Positions 16,209-26,043 of a stretch of DNA of 64,000 nucleotides are shown here, piece after piece. The notes beneath the pieces are model-generated. The model did not search any database, was not told the origin of the DNA, and worked only from the letters and a program-made list of their open reading frames with translations. Position numbers and translations under genes: made by a program. Source of the stretch: Clostridia bacterium (GTDB taxonomy: Bacteria; Bacillota; Clostridia; Christensenellales; Borkfalkiaceae); NCBI GenBank assembly GCA_900764105.1, contig CAAFMS010000026.1:1-64000 (forward strand), given 5' to 3'. Within the stretch, counting starts at the first letter, position 1. The number at the start of each line of letters is the position of its first letter.

Positions 16209-17573
16209 TCAATGTTTTACTATATCCGAGAGGTTGCAAAGCCTTTCGCCTTTCGCTATTACGATTACGTTATCGCCGCACTTTATAAAGTCGTCGCCGC
16301 CCGGAATCATCGCCTGCCCCTGACGGATTATACCCGCAATAAGCACGTTATCTTTCGTTTGCAGCCGTTTGAGCGGCACGTCGGTATACTTGAAGTCGGA
16401 CGTAACGACAAATTCAAGGGCTTCCGCATTCCCGCCGAACAGACTGTAAAGAGTTTCGACCTTACTGCCCTCGCTGTTGCTTATCGCCCTCGCGTATCTC
16501 ACGAGAGTGTCCGCCACTACGTTTTTAGGCGAAAAAGTCGTTTCAAGCCCGAGATTTTCGGATATAAGCGACAATTCGTTCCTGTTTACCTTGGCGATTA
16601 CCTTAGACACTTTTTTAGAAAGAGCGTAAAACGATATTAAAATATTCTCCTCGTCTCTGTTCGTGCAGGCAAGAAGAGCGTCCACGTTTTCGACGCCTTC
16701 TTCCAAAAGTATTTCACGGGACATTCCGTCGCCCTCTACTACGGTGACTTTCGATGATAGTTTCTCGCAGATTTCTTCACACTTTTCGGGGTCTTTCTCG
16801 ATAATTTTTACGGTGTTATGACCTTTGAGGAGCATTTCGGTGAGATATAACGATACTTTGCTCGCTCCTATTATAAGTATATTTTTCGCTTCTTTTTGCG
16901 AGAAACCAAAGAGTCTCAGAAGCCTGTGAGCGTCGTTGTTCGTCGCCATTACGCCGATTTTATCGCCCTCTTTGACGACGAAATTACCGTTCGGAATAAA
17001 CACCTCTTCGCCTCTTAACAATACGCATACGAGAAATTTTTCGGGGCATTTTTTTCTGAGTTCCATAAGGCTTATACCGTCTAAAAGCGAACCTTTTTTA
17101 ACGGCAATTTCTATCATTTCGAAACTTCTCGCGGTAAACGTTTCTACCTTTGTCGCGGACGGAAGTTTTAAAATATTGTACACTGCCTCCGCAGCGAGTT
17201 TTTCGGGGTTTATCGCCATGGATATTTCGAGTTGTTTTTTCATAAAATCCCAACTCGAAGTATTGTACTCCGAATTTCTTATTCTCGCGACGGTGTGCCT
17301 CGCTCCGATTTTTTTAGCCGCGAAGCAAGAAAGCATATTGAGTTCGTCTAAGCCTGTTACTGCGATAAACAAGTCCGCTTTATCCGCGCCCGCCTCGATG
17401 AGTTTTTCGTAGTCCGTACCGTTCGCGCATACGCCCATGACGTCGTAAGTATTCGTTACCTGCCCCACTACCGACGGGTCGTTATCGATCACGACTATTT
17501 CGTGTTTTTCTCTGAGCAGACTTTCGAGAATTGTCTTTCCGACCTTTCCGCCGCCCACAATGATTATTTTCAT
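16209..17573 (-). CDS. trkA: Trk potassium uptake regulatory protein TrkA
   Basis: A 454-residue cytoplasmic protein with two tandem RCK units. Each has a Rossmann NAD-binding domain (IIVGGGKVGKTI at 4-15; ILIIGASKVSLYL about 233-245) followed by a TrkA-C domain (about 135-220 and 370-450). It gates TrkH in response to nucleotides; this is the classical double-RCK TrkA. It is upstream of trkH in the same unit. Confidence 0.94.
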   Translation of the reverse strand: MKIIIVGGGKVGKTILESLLREKHEIVVIDNDPSVVGQVTNTYDVMGVCANGTDYEKLIEAGADKADLFIAVTGLDELNMLSCFAAKKIGARHTVARIRNSEYNTSSWDFMKKQLEISMAINPEKLAAEAVYNILKLPSATKVETFTARSFEMIEIAVKKGSLLDGISLMELRKKCPEKFLVCVLLRGEEVFIPNGNFVVKEGDKIGVMATNNDAHRLLRLFGFSQKEAKNILIIGASKVSLYLTEMLLKGHNTVKIIEKDPEKCEEICEKLSSKVTVVEGDGMSREILLEEGVENVDALLACTNRDEENILISFYALSKKVSKVIAKVNRNELSLISENLGLETTFSPKNVVADTLVRYARAISNSEGSKVETLYSLFGGNAEALEFVVTSDFKYTDVPLKRLQTKDNVLIAGIIRQGQAMIPGGDDFIKCGDNVIVIAKGERLCNLSDIVKH

Positions 17574-17589
17574 AACCGCCGCCTCACGC

Positions 17590-18135
17590 TTATTTTAAAT
17601 TGATGCCGTTACCTCTTGCAAACGCGTACACGCTTCTCAAAGCGCCTACTACGTCCGAGTTGTCTTTTACGTTTGCCGACGGGTCTATAAGTTTCAGATT
17701 GAACGCGATTTTTATCGTGTAATCTAAAAGCAACTTCGTTAGTCCCGAGTTTTTACCGCTGTCTACCGCTCCTACGAGTTTAAAGCATACGGGAACTTCT
17801 TTGAGTTGCTCCTCCGCTCTCGACACGAGCCTGTCGCTCATATCCTTAACGCAGTCCGCAAAAAGCGTGTAGTCCGTACCCTCTACGAGTTTTCCGTAAT
17901 CGGAAATGTTTTCGATAAACCGCATTTCGTCTGGTTTAAACCTGTCGGGAACGCAAAGTTTTATAAGCACGGCTTGAAGGTATTTGTCGTATTCGGCAAG
18001 CAAATACCTCTTGTCGTATCTGAACGTTCCGTCTTTACTGAACACGTTGTCGTATACGTCGGCTATAATCTTTACCGCCGACTCGTAATTCGTTTTTGAT
18101 TTTTCGATTAAAATATCCGCTCTGGTCTTTTCCAT
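17590..18135 (-). CDS. Unrecognised helical protein (181 aa)
   Basis: No known domain was recognised. The protein is soluble, Lys/Asp-rich and predicted mostly helical, with no signal or membrane segment. It contains AEEQLKEVPVCFKLVGAVDS in the middle. The frame is open upstream into the end of parC, but the first usable start is ATG 18133-18135, without a strong ribosome site. It sits between parC and trkA, 16 bases before the trkA start, so it is expressed with them. Confidence 0.6.
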   Translation of the reverse strand: MEKTRADILIEKSKTNYESAVKIIADVYDNVFSKDGTFRYDKRYLLAEYDKYLQAVLIKLCVPDRFKPDEMRFIENISDYGKLVEGTDYTLFADCVKDMSDRLVSRAEEQLKEVPVCFKLVGAVDSGKNSGLTKLLLDYTIKIAFNLKLIDPSANVKDNSDVVGALRSVYAFARGNGINLK

Positions 18136-18196
18136 TTCAACAATCTCTGTCGCTTTTTCCGTATACTCTTCGTCTTTCGTTTCTTTATCCGCTACG

Positions 18197-20647
18197 TTAT
18201 TTCTTCGGGACGAGCGGGCGAAAGGAATACACCCCTTTCGCGCGGAATATTCCGAGCGACGGAAGAGTTTTACCCTTGGTCGTTCTGCTCTCCGAGAACA
18301 TATCGTCGGAGTCCGCGTGCATTACGTTGCCGTTTTCGTCCTCGCACAAAAGCAATACGTTATCGCCCTCTTCGACAGGCGTTGCGAGAAGCGCGCTCTC
18401 TTTGCCGTCGCTGCCGACGTCTACGAGCCTTACGCCCTTTCTCGCTCTCGCGAGTTTGCCTATCGTGCCGAGATCTACTTTCTTGAACGTTCCGAACGTT
18501 GTCGCCACAACAACTTCATAGTCGGCGTCTTTCTTGATCTGCGTGGCGGTTATAAGACTGTCTCCGTCTTCGAGGTCCATACTCTTTACGCCGCCCGATA
18601 CTCTGAGTTGCTGCGGTATCGCATCCGAACAGTTAAGGCAATAGCCGTTTTTGCTCGCAAAGAAGAAGTCGGAGTCGGGAATTTCTTCCTCAACCTTGAA
18701 GAGTTCGTCTCCCTCTTTGAGTTTGATAGCCTGAAATACACTCTTTTTGACGTCGTATTCGCTCCACGGAGTGTATTTTATCATTCCGAGTTTCGTATAG
18801 AAGTAAAGATTCGTCTCAGGGAATTCGCTCTCGTTCACGCCGAACATTGCGACGGGAACTTCTCCCTTTTCGGCGTTTTTGATAAGTTGATTGAACTTAA
18901 CGCCGCCGCTCATCGCGCCGCTTGCCTCGGGTATAGCCTCGGGATCTATCTTATAACAATTACCGAGGTTTGTAAACGTAAACAAGGTGTGAGCCGTATC
19001 GGTTTCAACCTTAAAGTCGAATAATTCCGCTTTATTAGGCGTAGTATTCTTCGCGTATTTCTTGTAGACGTTAGCCTTAACCTTTCTTATAACGCCGTTC
19101 AGATTATAACCGACAACTATGTCGTCGATGTACTTCTCTTCGGTCGTCTTGCCGAATTTAATCTCGTCGGCGGTATTTACTATTATCGAACGCCTGTCGT
19201 CTCTGTACTTCTTGCGTATAGCAAGTATCTCCTTTTTGACGACCGACTTCTGCAACTTCTTGCTATCGAGAATCGCCTGAAGTTCGGCGATGAGTTTTTT
19301 GAGGTTTTCGAGTTCCTCTTTAAGGTTGTTGACTTCGAGTTTTGTAATTCTCGCAAGCCTCAAATCGAGGATAGCCTGAGCCTGCTTATCGGAAAGAGCG
19401 AACGCCTCTCTCAAATTAGCCTTTGCCGTCGGCGTATCGGGCGAGGTTTTGATTATCTTGATAACCCTGTCGATATCGTTGACGGCGATTATAAGACCTT
19501 CTAATATATGCGCCCTTTCTTTCGCCTTGTTTAAATCGTAACGGGTTCTTCTGACTATGATGTTTACCTGATAATCGACGTAATAATCGATTATCTCCAA
19601 AAGACCCATAAGTTTAGGTTTGCCGTTCGCTATCGCCACCATATTTATGCCGTACGAACATTGAAGTTGCGTATATTTGAAGAGGAAGTCTAAAATAGGC
19701 TGCGGGTTATAGTCTTTTCTTATCCTTATAACCGCTCTCATTCCCGACCTGTCGGACTCGTCGGCAATATCGGCGATGCCTGCGAGAGCCTCTTTGTTCT
19801 CTTCCTGTAAATCTGCTATTTTTTTAAGGAGTTGAGCCTTGTTTACCTGATAAGGAAGTTCGGTAATGACTATGTTTTTCTTTCCGTAATCGGACTCTTC
19901 GACGTTTATCTTCGCCCTCAAAACAATCTTGCCTTTACCCGTCTCGTAAGCCGTTCTGAGTTCGCTGCCCGCAATTATGTAACCGCCCGTCGGGAAATCG
20001 GGTCCTTTTATTATCTTCATCATCTCGTCGAGAGATATTTTCGGATTGTCGATATACGCGACTACTCCGTCGATGACTTCCGCGAGATTATGCGTAGGAA
20101 TATTCGTCGCCAAACCTACCGCTATGCCCGTCGCGCCGTTTACGAGAAGATTCGGAAATCTTCCCGGAAGAGTATCGGGTTCCTTTAACGAGTCGTCGAA
20201 GTTGAGCGACCAGTTTACCGTATCTTTGTCGAGGTCGGTAACGAGTTCGAGGGCAAGCGGTTGCAACTTGACTTCCGTATACCTCATAGCCGCCGCGCTG
20301 TCGCCGTCTATCGAGCCGAAGTTTCCGTGTCCGTCAACGAGCGTCATACGCATATTGTAAGGCTGAGCGAGCCTGACCATCGCGTCGTATACCGAAGTAT
20401 CGCCGTGCGGGTGGTATTTTGCAAGACAGTCGCCGACTACCCTTGCGGATTTTTTGTAACCCTTGTCGGGAGTCATTCCCTGCTCGTACATTGAATACAA
20501 AATTCTTCTCTGTACGGGTTTAAGTCCGTCCTCTACCCTCGGCAAAGCCCTGTCTAATATAACGTACTCCGCGTAGGGTATCATCGAATTGTGCAATACG
20601 TCTTCGAGAGGACTCGTAATAATCGAATCTTTTATTTCTTCTGCCAT
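18197..20647 (-). CDS. parC: DNA topoisomerase IV subunit A
   Basis: An 816-residue type IIA topoisomerase breakage-reunion subunit with catalytic Tyr123 (MRYTEVKLQPL) and quinolone-region HGDTSVYDAM (81-90). It lacks the GyrA box QRRGGKG in the C-terminal propeller: the equivalent position reads ARARKGV, which marks ParC rather than GyrA. A second pair with the GyrA box lies at 46249-50893. The 3' neighbour of parE with a 12-base gap, as is usual. Decatenates daughter chromosomes. Confidence 0.92.
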   Translation of the reverse strand: MAEEIKDSIITSPLEDVLHNSMIPYAEYVILDRALPRVEDGLKPVQRRILYSMYEQGMTPDKGYKKSARVVGDCLAKYHPHGDTSVYDAMVRLAQPYNMRMTLVDGHGNFGSIDGDSAAAMRYTEVKLQPLALELVTDLDKDTVNWSLNFDDSLKEPDTLPGRFPNLLVNGATGIAVGLATNIPTHNLAEVIDGVVAYIDNPKISLDEMMKIIKGPDFPTGGYIIAGSELRTAYETGKGKIVLRAKINVEESDYGKKNIVITELPYQVNKAQLLKKIADLQEENKEALAGIADIADESDRSGMRAVIRIRKDYNPQPILDFLFKYTQLQCSYGINMVAIANGKPKLMGLLEIIDYYVDYQVNIIVRRTRYDLNKAKERAHILEGLIIAVNDIDRVIKIIKTSPDTPTAKANLREAFALSDKQAQAILDLRLARITKLEVNNLKEELENLKKLIAELQAILDSKKLQKSVVKKEILAIRKKYRDDRRSIIVNTADEIKFGKTTEEKYIDDIVVGYNLNGVIRKVKANVYKKYAKNTTPNKAELFDFKVETDTAHTLFTFTNLGNCYKIDPEAIPEASGAMSGGVKFNQLIKNAEKGEVPVAMFGVNESEFPETNLYFYTKLGMIKYTPWSEYDVKKSVFQAIKLKEGDELFKVEEEIPDSDFFFASKNGYCLNCSDAIPQQLRVSGGVKSMDLEDGDSLITATQIKKDADYEVVVATTFGTFKKVDLGTIGKLARARKGVRLVDVGSDGKESALLATPVEEGDNVLLLCEDENGNVMHADSDDMFSESRTTKGKTLPSLGIFRAKGVYSFRPLVPKK

Positions 20648-20659
20648 CTTTCGTCCTCC

Positions 20660-22621
20660 TTATACGTTTACCTTGTTCATAAACGAGTCTTCTTTATTGA
20701 AATCGGCGTGTTCGGCGATATACGCTTTTCTTCCGTCGATGTCGTCGCCCATAAGCGTCGTTATGAGTTTTTCAGCCTCTGCGGCGTCCTCTATGGTAAC
20801 CTGCATCAGAACTCTCTTCTGCGGGTCCATAGTGGTATCCCAAAGTTGTTCGGGATTCATTTCTCCGAGACCTTTGTATCTTTGAAGTTGATAGCCTCTG
20901 CCGACCTTATCTATCGCCTTCTGCAATTCGTTGTCGTCGTAAGCGTATACGGTAACGTCTTTTTTATAGACCTTATACAGCGGCGGCATTCCGATATAAA
21001 CGTGACCGTCCTGTACGAGTTGCTTCATATATCTGAAGAAGAACGTAAGCAGGATAGCCCTTATATGCGCGCCGTCCTGATCGGCGTCGGAAAGAATTAT
21101 TACTTTATGGTAATTGAGGTTTGCGATATTGAAATCGTTGCCGATACCCGTGCCGAGCGCGCTTATTATCGTACGAATTTCCTCGTTTTTAAGCACCTCT
21201 TCTATTCTCTTCTTTTCGGCGTTAAGAGGTTTGCCTCTCAGCGGCAGAATAGCCTGATGCTGCCTGTCTCTGCCCTGCTTCGCGCTGCCGCCTGCCGAGT
21301 CGCCCTCTACGATAAATACTTCGTTGAGTTCGGCTTTTTTACTCGAACAGGAAGCGAGTTTGCCGATAAGTTTCGCGCTGTCCGCTCCGCTCTTTGCTCT
21401 CGCGACTTCCTTTGCGTGTCTCGCGGCGTTTCTCGCCTTAGCCGCTCCGACAGCCTTTCTTATCATCGCGTCGAATATCTGCTTATTCTTCTTGTTTTTA
21501 ATGAGTTTGTCGAGTTCTTCGACCGTCGCGCTTTCAACCGCGCTTTTCGCTTCGGGGTTTCCGAGTTTAGTCTTAGTCTGTCCTTCGAATTCGACGTTTT
21601 TCATTTTTACGGAAATAATAGCCGTCATTCCCTCTCGGAAATCTTCGCCCGTAAAAACAAGATCTTTTTCCTTGACGAGATTATTCGACTTCGCGTAGTC
21701 GTTTAAAATTCTCGTCACGCCCGACTTGAAGCCGACTTCGTGAGTACCGCCCTCGGGCGTCGGAATGTTGTTGACGAACGAGAAAACGCTCTCCGTATAA
21801 CTGTCGGTATGCTGTATGGCAAATTCTATCAGTATGCCGTCTCTCTCCGTTTTTGCGTAGACGGGTAAATCGTACAACTTCTGCTTGCCTTCGTTGAGAT
21901 ATAAAACGTAATCGACAAGTCCGCCGTCGTATTTGAAGGTCTTACTGTAAAACTTATCGTCGTCTCTTAGGTCGGTGAGTTTTATGGTTATACCCTTGTT
22001 TAAAAAAGCAAGTTCTCTGAGCCTTTTCGCAATAGTTTCGAGATTGAATTCCACAGTTTCAAACACTTTTGCGTCGGGCTTAAATCTTACGAAAGTTCCG
22101 TGCTTGTCCGTCTTGATTTTCGTCTTTTCAAGCGGGGCGACGGGTTCGCCCGAGATCACCTTTTTACGGCTTGGGTCGTAATAACTGTGGAATCTCATTT
22201 TGTATACGACTTTGTTGTATACCTCTACTTCGAGCCATTCCGAAAGGGCGTTCGTAACCGACGCGCCTACTCCGTGCAAACCGCCCGAAAAACTATAATT
22301 GTCGTTATTGAATTTACCGCCCGCGTGAAGTTGGGTAAATACGACCTGCACGCCCGAAACCCCCGCTTGCTTATGAATATCCGTCGGTATTCCTCTTCCG
22401 TTATCCTCTACCGAAACGCTGCCGTCTTTATAAAGAACGACCTCGACTTTGTCGGCATAACCGTTAGCCGCTTCGTCTATCGCGTTATCCACTATCTCCC
22501 ATAAAATATGATGCAATCCTTTCGGTCCCGTCGAACCGATGTACATTCCCGGTCTTACTCTTACCGCTTCCAGCCCTTCGAGGATTTTTATATCCTGCGA
22601 GTTATAATCGGTATGCGCCAT
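20660..22621 (-). CDS. parE: DNA topoisomerase IV subunit B
   Basis: A 653-residue ATPase subunit: GHKL ATP site (VDNAIDEA, EDNGRGIP, GGLHGVGASVTNAL), transducer domain, TOPRIM (VEGDSAGGSAKQGRDR, DADQDGAHI) and C-terminal RYKGLGEMNPEQLWDTTMDP. Assigned to ParE through its pairing with parC; the two B subunits in the window are similar and sequence alone is less decisive. GGAGG precedes the ATG. It heads the long minus-strand unit to 12997 from the promoter at 22670-22698. Confidence 0.91.
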   Translation of the reverse strand: MAHTDYNSQDIKILEGLEAVRVRPGMYIGSTGPKGLHHILWEIVDNAIDEAANGYADKVEVVLYKDGSVSVEDNGRGIPTDIHKQAGVSGVQVVFTQLHAGGKFNNDNYSFSGGLHGVGASVTNALSEWLEVEVYNKVVYKMRFHSYYDPSRKKVISGEPVAPLEKTKIKTDKHGTFVRFKPDAKVFETVEFNLETIAKRLRELAFLNKGITIKLTDLRDDDKFYSKTFKYDGGLVDYVLYLNEGKQKLYDLPVYAKTERDGILIEFAIQHTDSYTESVFSFVNNIPTPEGGTHEVGFKSGVTRILNDYAKSNNLVKEKDLVFTGEDFREGMTAIISVKMKNVEFEGQTKTKLGNPEAKSAVESATVEELDKLIKNKKNKQIFDAMIRKAVGAAKARNAARHAKEVARAKSGADSAKLIGKLASCSSKKAELNEVFIVEGDSAGGSAKQGRDRQHQAILPLRGKPLNAEKKRIEEVLKNEEIRTIISALGTGIGNDFNIANLNYHKVIILSDADQDGAHIRAILLTFFFRYMKQLVQDGHVYIGMPPLYKVYKKDVTVYAYDDNELQKAIDKVGRGYQLQRYKGLGEMNPEQLWDTTMDPQKRVLMQVTIEDAAEAEKLITTLMGDDIDGRKAYIAEHADFNKEDSFMNKVNV

Positions 22622-22669
22622 TTTTCCTCCGTTCGGGCAAATCGCCCCTTTTAAAAATTATACCGTTCT

Positions 22670-22698
22670 ATTGTATCATAAAAAGCGTTTTTTTTCAA
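22670..22698 (-). promoter_or_regulatory. Sigma-A promoter of parE
   Basis: Minus-strand TTGAAA (22693-22698), 17 bases, TACAAT (22670-22675), about 48 bases before the parE start. The rest of the 22622-22841 gap holds a weak GGCGTATATGCC hairpin followed by eight T on the minus strand (around 22735-22750), perhaps the terminator of the glycosidase gene. Confidence 0.75.
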
Positions 22699-22841
22699 GT
22701 TTTTTTTCGGGGTTATATAATGTTATAATAAAAAAAAAGGCATATACGCCGCCGTTTTTCTCGAAAATTTTGTCGGTTTTCGGAAAGTCGGCGCGTAACG
22801 CCGTCATATTTTGAAGTTTTAATGCCGTTCCTTTGCTCTGT

Positions 22842-24449
22842 TTATAATATAACTTTAACGCCGTCGGGGGCTTCGTAGTCCACTTTGATGTTTCCGTCAA
22901 CGTCTCTTATTTTAACCTTGACGTTGCCGTTTACAGTCGGGTAAACAACGTCAACTTTTTTAAGCCCCGAAAGACAAGGCTTAATAGTCAACTCTTTGCC
23001 GCCCACCGCGGTCTCGTTGATACCCGCGATGATTCTCACGAGGAACGGAACGACTCCGCTCGACCAGCCGTGACAGAAACTGTGTCTGAAACCTTTGTAA
23101 CAGAAGTCTCCGTACTCGGCGTGAATATCGACTTTGCCCTCTGTCGGCATCTCGTCTATTCTACCCGCGTTTTCAGCCCACGATATATCGAAATCTTCCC
23201 AGAAAGTCGTCGCTCCGAGGTCGAGCATTTTACCGTAGTATTCTTTCATCATCGAAAGAGCCTCTTTGCCGTGACCCCTCGTCGCAACCGCAGACAAAAT
23301 GTAATAAGACATAAACGTGGAAAGACCTTTCGCCCCGCCGTCCAAAATAAGTTTTACGTCTTTTTCGTCGCCCTCGCCCGAGATGAGTCTGATTGCGGAA
23401 ATTTGCTTATATTTCTCGACAGTATGGGAAATTTTAGAAAGTTTTACGAGAGACGAAACTATGATTTTATCGTCCTCTTCAAGCACCTTGAAAATCTCCT
23501 TCGCGGATTTTAAAGCCCATACCGTGAGAGCGTGTACTCCCGCGTACTGATCCCTTGCTTTAACGCTGCCGTCCTCTTCTACGGGGTGCGACGGCCAGTC
23601 GATAAAGTTAAACGGAAACGCCGTGTTGCCGTCCTCTTTTATAACTCCGTCTATTTGAGAAATCAGACCTTTGAGATACTCTCTGAACGAAGATAAAAAC
23701 TCGTAATCGCCCGTCTTGAAATAGTAGTCGCGAAGGTTGATTATCCACCACAGAGAGTACATGGGAATGTTGTTCATCCAAAGCGGAAGCGGCGTCTGCT
23801 CGCGTACGAAGTTAATCGAATTTTTTATGAAAAAGGTATCCGAATAAAGGCTGTTTGCCGTCATTTGTTCGGGGTGTATATCCCCTATCCATACGAGACG
23901 ATCTCTCTTTATTCCGTCCCATATCATATCGTTCTGAATACAGAGACGGAAAGTATAAGCCGCGGTATCGAAAATCTTGTTTACAAGTTCGTCGTCGCAG
24001 GAGAACGAGCCGTCAAAAGTTTTTTCGTAAGAACAATCCTCTAACAAAACGCTTTTCAGGCGAAGTTCCGTATTCTCCAAAAGATCAATTCTCACAAATC
24101 TGAAACCGCTGCCCGTAAACGTTTCGTCGCTTAAATTAGGAATGTTAAACTCCCAGTCTCTGACCGCGTGGTCGTTCGTAGCGTTATGGTCGCCTATATC
24201 GGAACAGGTTTCCGAAACAGATTCCCCGAGACGAATTCTCACTCTTCCTGCCCCCGCGATCGCAGCGGTCAATATTCTCAGACTTCCGACGCATTCTCTG
24301 CCGAAATCTAAAATTATATACGAACCCTCGCTCATTTCGCAAACGTCCGTTTCGTTCAAGCCGATTTGTACAGTCTTCTCTTTTAGCAGCGATTCGGCGT
24401 TCGTCACGCCTTTCATATCGACTATTTTTACAGGTAAAATATGCTTCAT
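22842..24449 (-). CDS. GH78-like alpha-L-rhamnosidase family protein, intracellular
   Basis: A 535-residue protein. An N-terminal beta-sandwich with YIILDFGRECVGSLRI is followed by an (alpha/alpha)6 barrel containing MIWDGIKRDRLVWIGD (about 176-191), the counterpart of the DGxxRDRxxWxGD motif of GH78, and the late WAENAGRIDEMP and HSFCHGWSSGVVPFL segments. There is no signal peptide, so it acts on imported oligosaccharides. It is shorter than most GH78 enzymes (lacks accessory domains). It lies four bases after lysS, an unrelated partner. Substrate specificity is inferred only. Confidence 0.78.
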   Translation of the reverse strand: MKHILPVKIVDMKGVTNAESLLKEKTVQIGLNETDVCEMSEGSYIILDFGRECVGSLRILTAAIAGAGRVRIRLGESVSETCSDIGDHNATNDHAVRDWEFNIPNLSDETFTGSGFRFVRIDLLENTELRLKSVLLEDCSYEKTFDGSFSCDDELVNKIFDTAAYTFRLCIQNDMIWDGIKRDRLVWIGDIHPEQMTANSLYSDTFFIKNSINFVREQTPLPLWMNNIPMYSLWWIINLRDYYFKTGDYEFLSSFREYLKGLISQIDGVIKEDGNTAFPFNFIDWPSHPVEEDGSVKARDQYAGVHALTVWALKSAKEIFKVLEEDDKIIVSSLVKLSKISHTVEKYKQISAIRLISGEGDEKDVKLILDGGAKGLSTFMSYYILSAVATRGHGKEALSMMKEYYGKMLDLGATTFWEDFDISWAENAGRIDEMPTEGKVDIHAEYGDFCYKGFRHSFCHGWSSGVVPFLVRIIAGINETAVGGKELTIKPCLSGLKKVDVVYPTVNGNVKVKIRDVDGNIKVDYEAPDGVKVIL

Positions 24450-24453
24450 AATT

Positions 24454-26025
24454 TTAAAATTTCAGAAGATTTAAATATTTGCTTCTGTCTATTGCCGACA
24501 AGAAAAGATATAATCTCGGTCCCTTATCCGTTCCGAACAATACGTTGTAGAATATCGCGAAAAATCTTTGCTGACGAGCGGTGTTTTCCTTTTTCGTAAG
24601 TTCGGGCTTGTTGATTATTCCGTAAAGATATTGCTGAACTTCCTGTTCCGCAACGAAATCTCTCGACTCGATATATTCCGCGAGTTTCTTAATCGCCTCT
24701 TTCTCTTCATCGTTTAAAGCGGCGTAATACTCGTCGTTTCTGCTTTTAAGAAGTTTGTACATTTTCGACGGCTGATGCTTGGTTATCCAGTTTTTAACCC
24801 TTTCAAGCCTTTCTTCGTCTCTCTCGTCGAACTCAACTCCTATTTTAGCGAGAATTTCTTTTACCGCCTGCGGGCTGAAATCGACTATCGGAGCAACCGA
24901 AGCGAGAACTCCGAACGGAACTTTCGCCTTTACGTTTATCCCGTTTATCATACAAAGTTCGTAAACGGTTTTGTTATACTCGTCCGCCTCGCCGTTTTTG
25001 ACCGCTTCGAGTCCTTTATCGAATTCGCTGTAATGACGAATAATCGTATCGTCAAAGTTAAACGCGAAGCCGTCTGTCGGAGCGTATTTTGCAAACAGCC
25101 ATCTTACCATTTCGGGTTCGTAAACCTCGAGAACGGTCGCGGGGGTAATATTATTACCCGTCGAAGAGTGCATATCTCCGAGACCCGCGATGGAAAGCCA
25201 GCCGTAAGGTTGGAATTTCGGTGCCTTAACCCCGAATATTTCCTTCGCGATATCCTTGGCGACGACGTAAGACCCCGAAGCAGCCGCGTGATCTATACCG
25301 CCCGGCTCGAAGTCTACGCCCTCGACTCCCCAACGCATGGGCCAGTCTATCTTCCACATAAGTTTCAGCATGTGGTAAGATCTCAGATTAACCGTCTCTA
25401 CGTTACCGCAGACCTTGCACTTATAAGTGATTTCGTCCTTATCTTCGTCGTAGGATATAACCTCGGTAAAATCTTTGTTACACTTCGAACAGTAAACGCC
25501 GATAGGATAGTAAGTTTCCCTTTCACCCTCGTCGCTGTCCTGCGTTTTGTACTTCATAAGAATATCGTAAATCTCTTTTCTCTTCTTCATTGCGGTTATG
25601 ATACCGTCAACGTATCTGCCCGAACGATATTCTTTGCCCTGATAGCGATATTCTATATCTATTCCGAGTTCTTTCAGTGACTTCTCGTACTCTTTTTCGT
25701 TGTATTCCGCAAACGACTCGCATTTCCCGTAGGGGTCGGGAATCATACAATACGGCATACCGATATATTTCTCGAAATCGGGAGCAATCGCTGCGATATT
25801 CTTCGGTACTTTTCTGAGTCTGTCGAAATCGTCCCACGAAAGCATAAGACGAGCCTTTTTGCCCTTTCTTTTAAGAGCCTCTACAACAAAAAGAGGCGTC
25901 GCTACGTCTCTGAAATTTCCTATGTGAACCGATCCCGACGGACTTGTGCCTGCCGCGCACAAAAATTCTTCCTTGTCGGGATTTTCGCTAATAAGTTCTT
26001 CCGCTATTCTCTCTGCCCAATGCAT
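24454..26025 (-). CDS. lysS: Class I lysyl-tRNA synthetase (archaeal type)
   Basis: A 523-residue Rossmann-fold synthetase: HIGN at 34-37 (SGSVHIGNFRD) and the KMSKS-equivalent MHSSTGN near 284. A zinc-like CSKC...CKVC pair lies near 178-202, with the class I LysRS C-terminal helical bundle. It charges tRNA-Lys. Most Firmicutes use the unrelated class II enzyme, so this is a notable choice; whether a class II lysS exists elsewhere cannot be seen. Second gene after the perfect promoter at 26681-26709. Confidence 0.93.
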   Translation of the reverse strand: MHWAERIAEELISENPDKEEFLCAAGTSPSGSVHIGNFRDVATPLFVVEALKRKGKKARLMLSWDDFDRLRKVPKNIAAIAPDFEKYIGMPYCMIPDPYGKCESFAEYNEKEYEKSLKELGIDIEYRYQGKEYRSGRYVDGIITAMKKRKEIYDILMKYKTQDSDEGERETYYPIGVYCSKCNKDFTEVISYDEDKDEITYKCKVCGNVETVNLRSYHMLKLMWKIDWPMRWGVEGVDFEPGGIDHAAASGSYVVAKDIAKEIFGVKAPKFQPYGWLSIAGLGDMHSSTGNNITPATVLEVYEPEMVRWLFAKYAPTDGFAFNFDDTIIRHYSEFDKGLEAVKNGEADEYNKTVYELCMINGINVKAKVPFGVLASVAPIVDFSPQAVKEILAKIGVEFDERDEERLERVKNWITKHQPSKMYKLLKSRNDEYYAALNDEEKEAIKKLAEYIESRDFVAEQEVQQYLYGIINKPELTKKENTARQQRFFAIFYNVLFGTDKGPRLYLFLSAIDRSKYLNLLKF

Positions 26026-26043
26026 AATAATATTTCCTCTCTG

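Noticed and set aside
20591..21706. Long open frame (371 codons) opposite parE
   Set aside because: It lies wholly antisense to parE, whose protein is clearly recognisable; the translation has no domain and shows the composition bias expected of an antisense shadow.
18197..22621. A second gyrase (gyrA/gyrB duplicate)
   Set aside because: The A subunit lacks the GyrA box, which is present in the 46249-48966 protein; the pair is therefore topoisomerase IV, an ordinary finding.
22676..22900. Small frame between parE and the glycosidase
   Set aside because: It overlaps the parE promoter and the end of the glycosidase gene in another phase; low-complexity Lys/Thr sequence without a start signal.
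24775..25680. Open frame of 301 codons opposite lysS
   Set aside because: Antisense to an intact class I lysS; no recognisable protein features.
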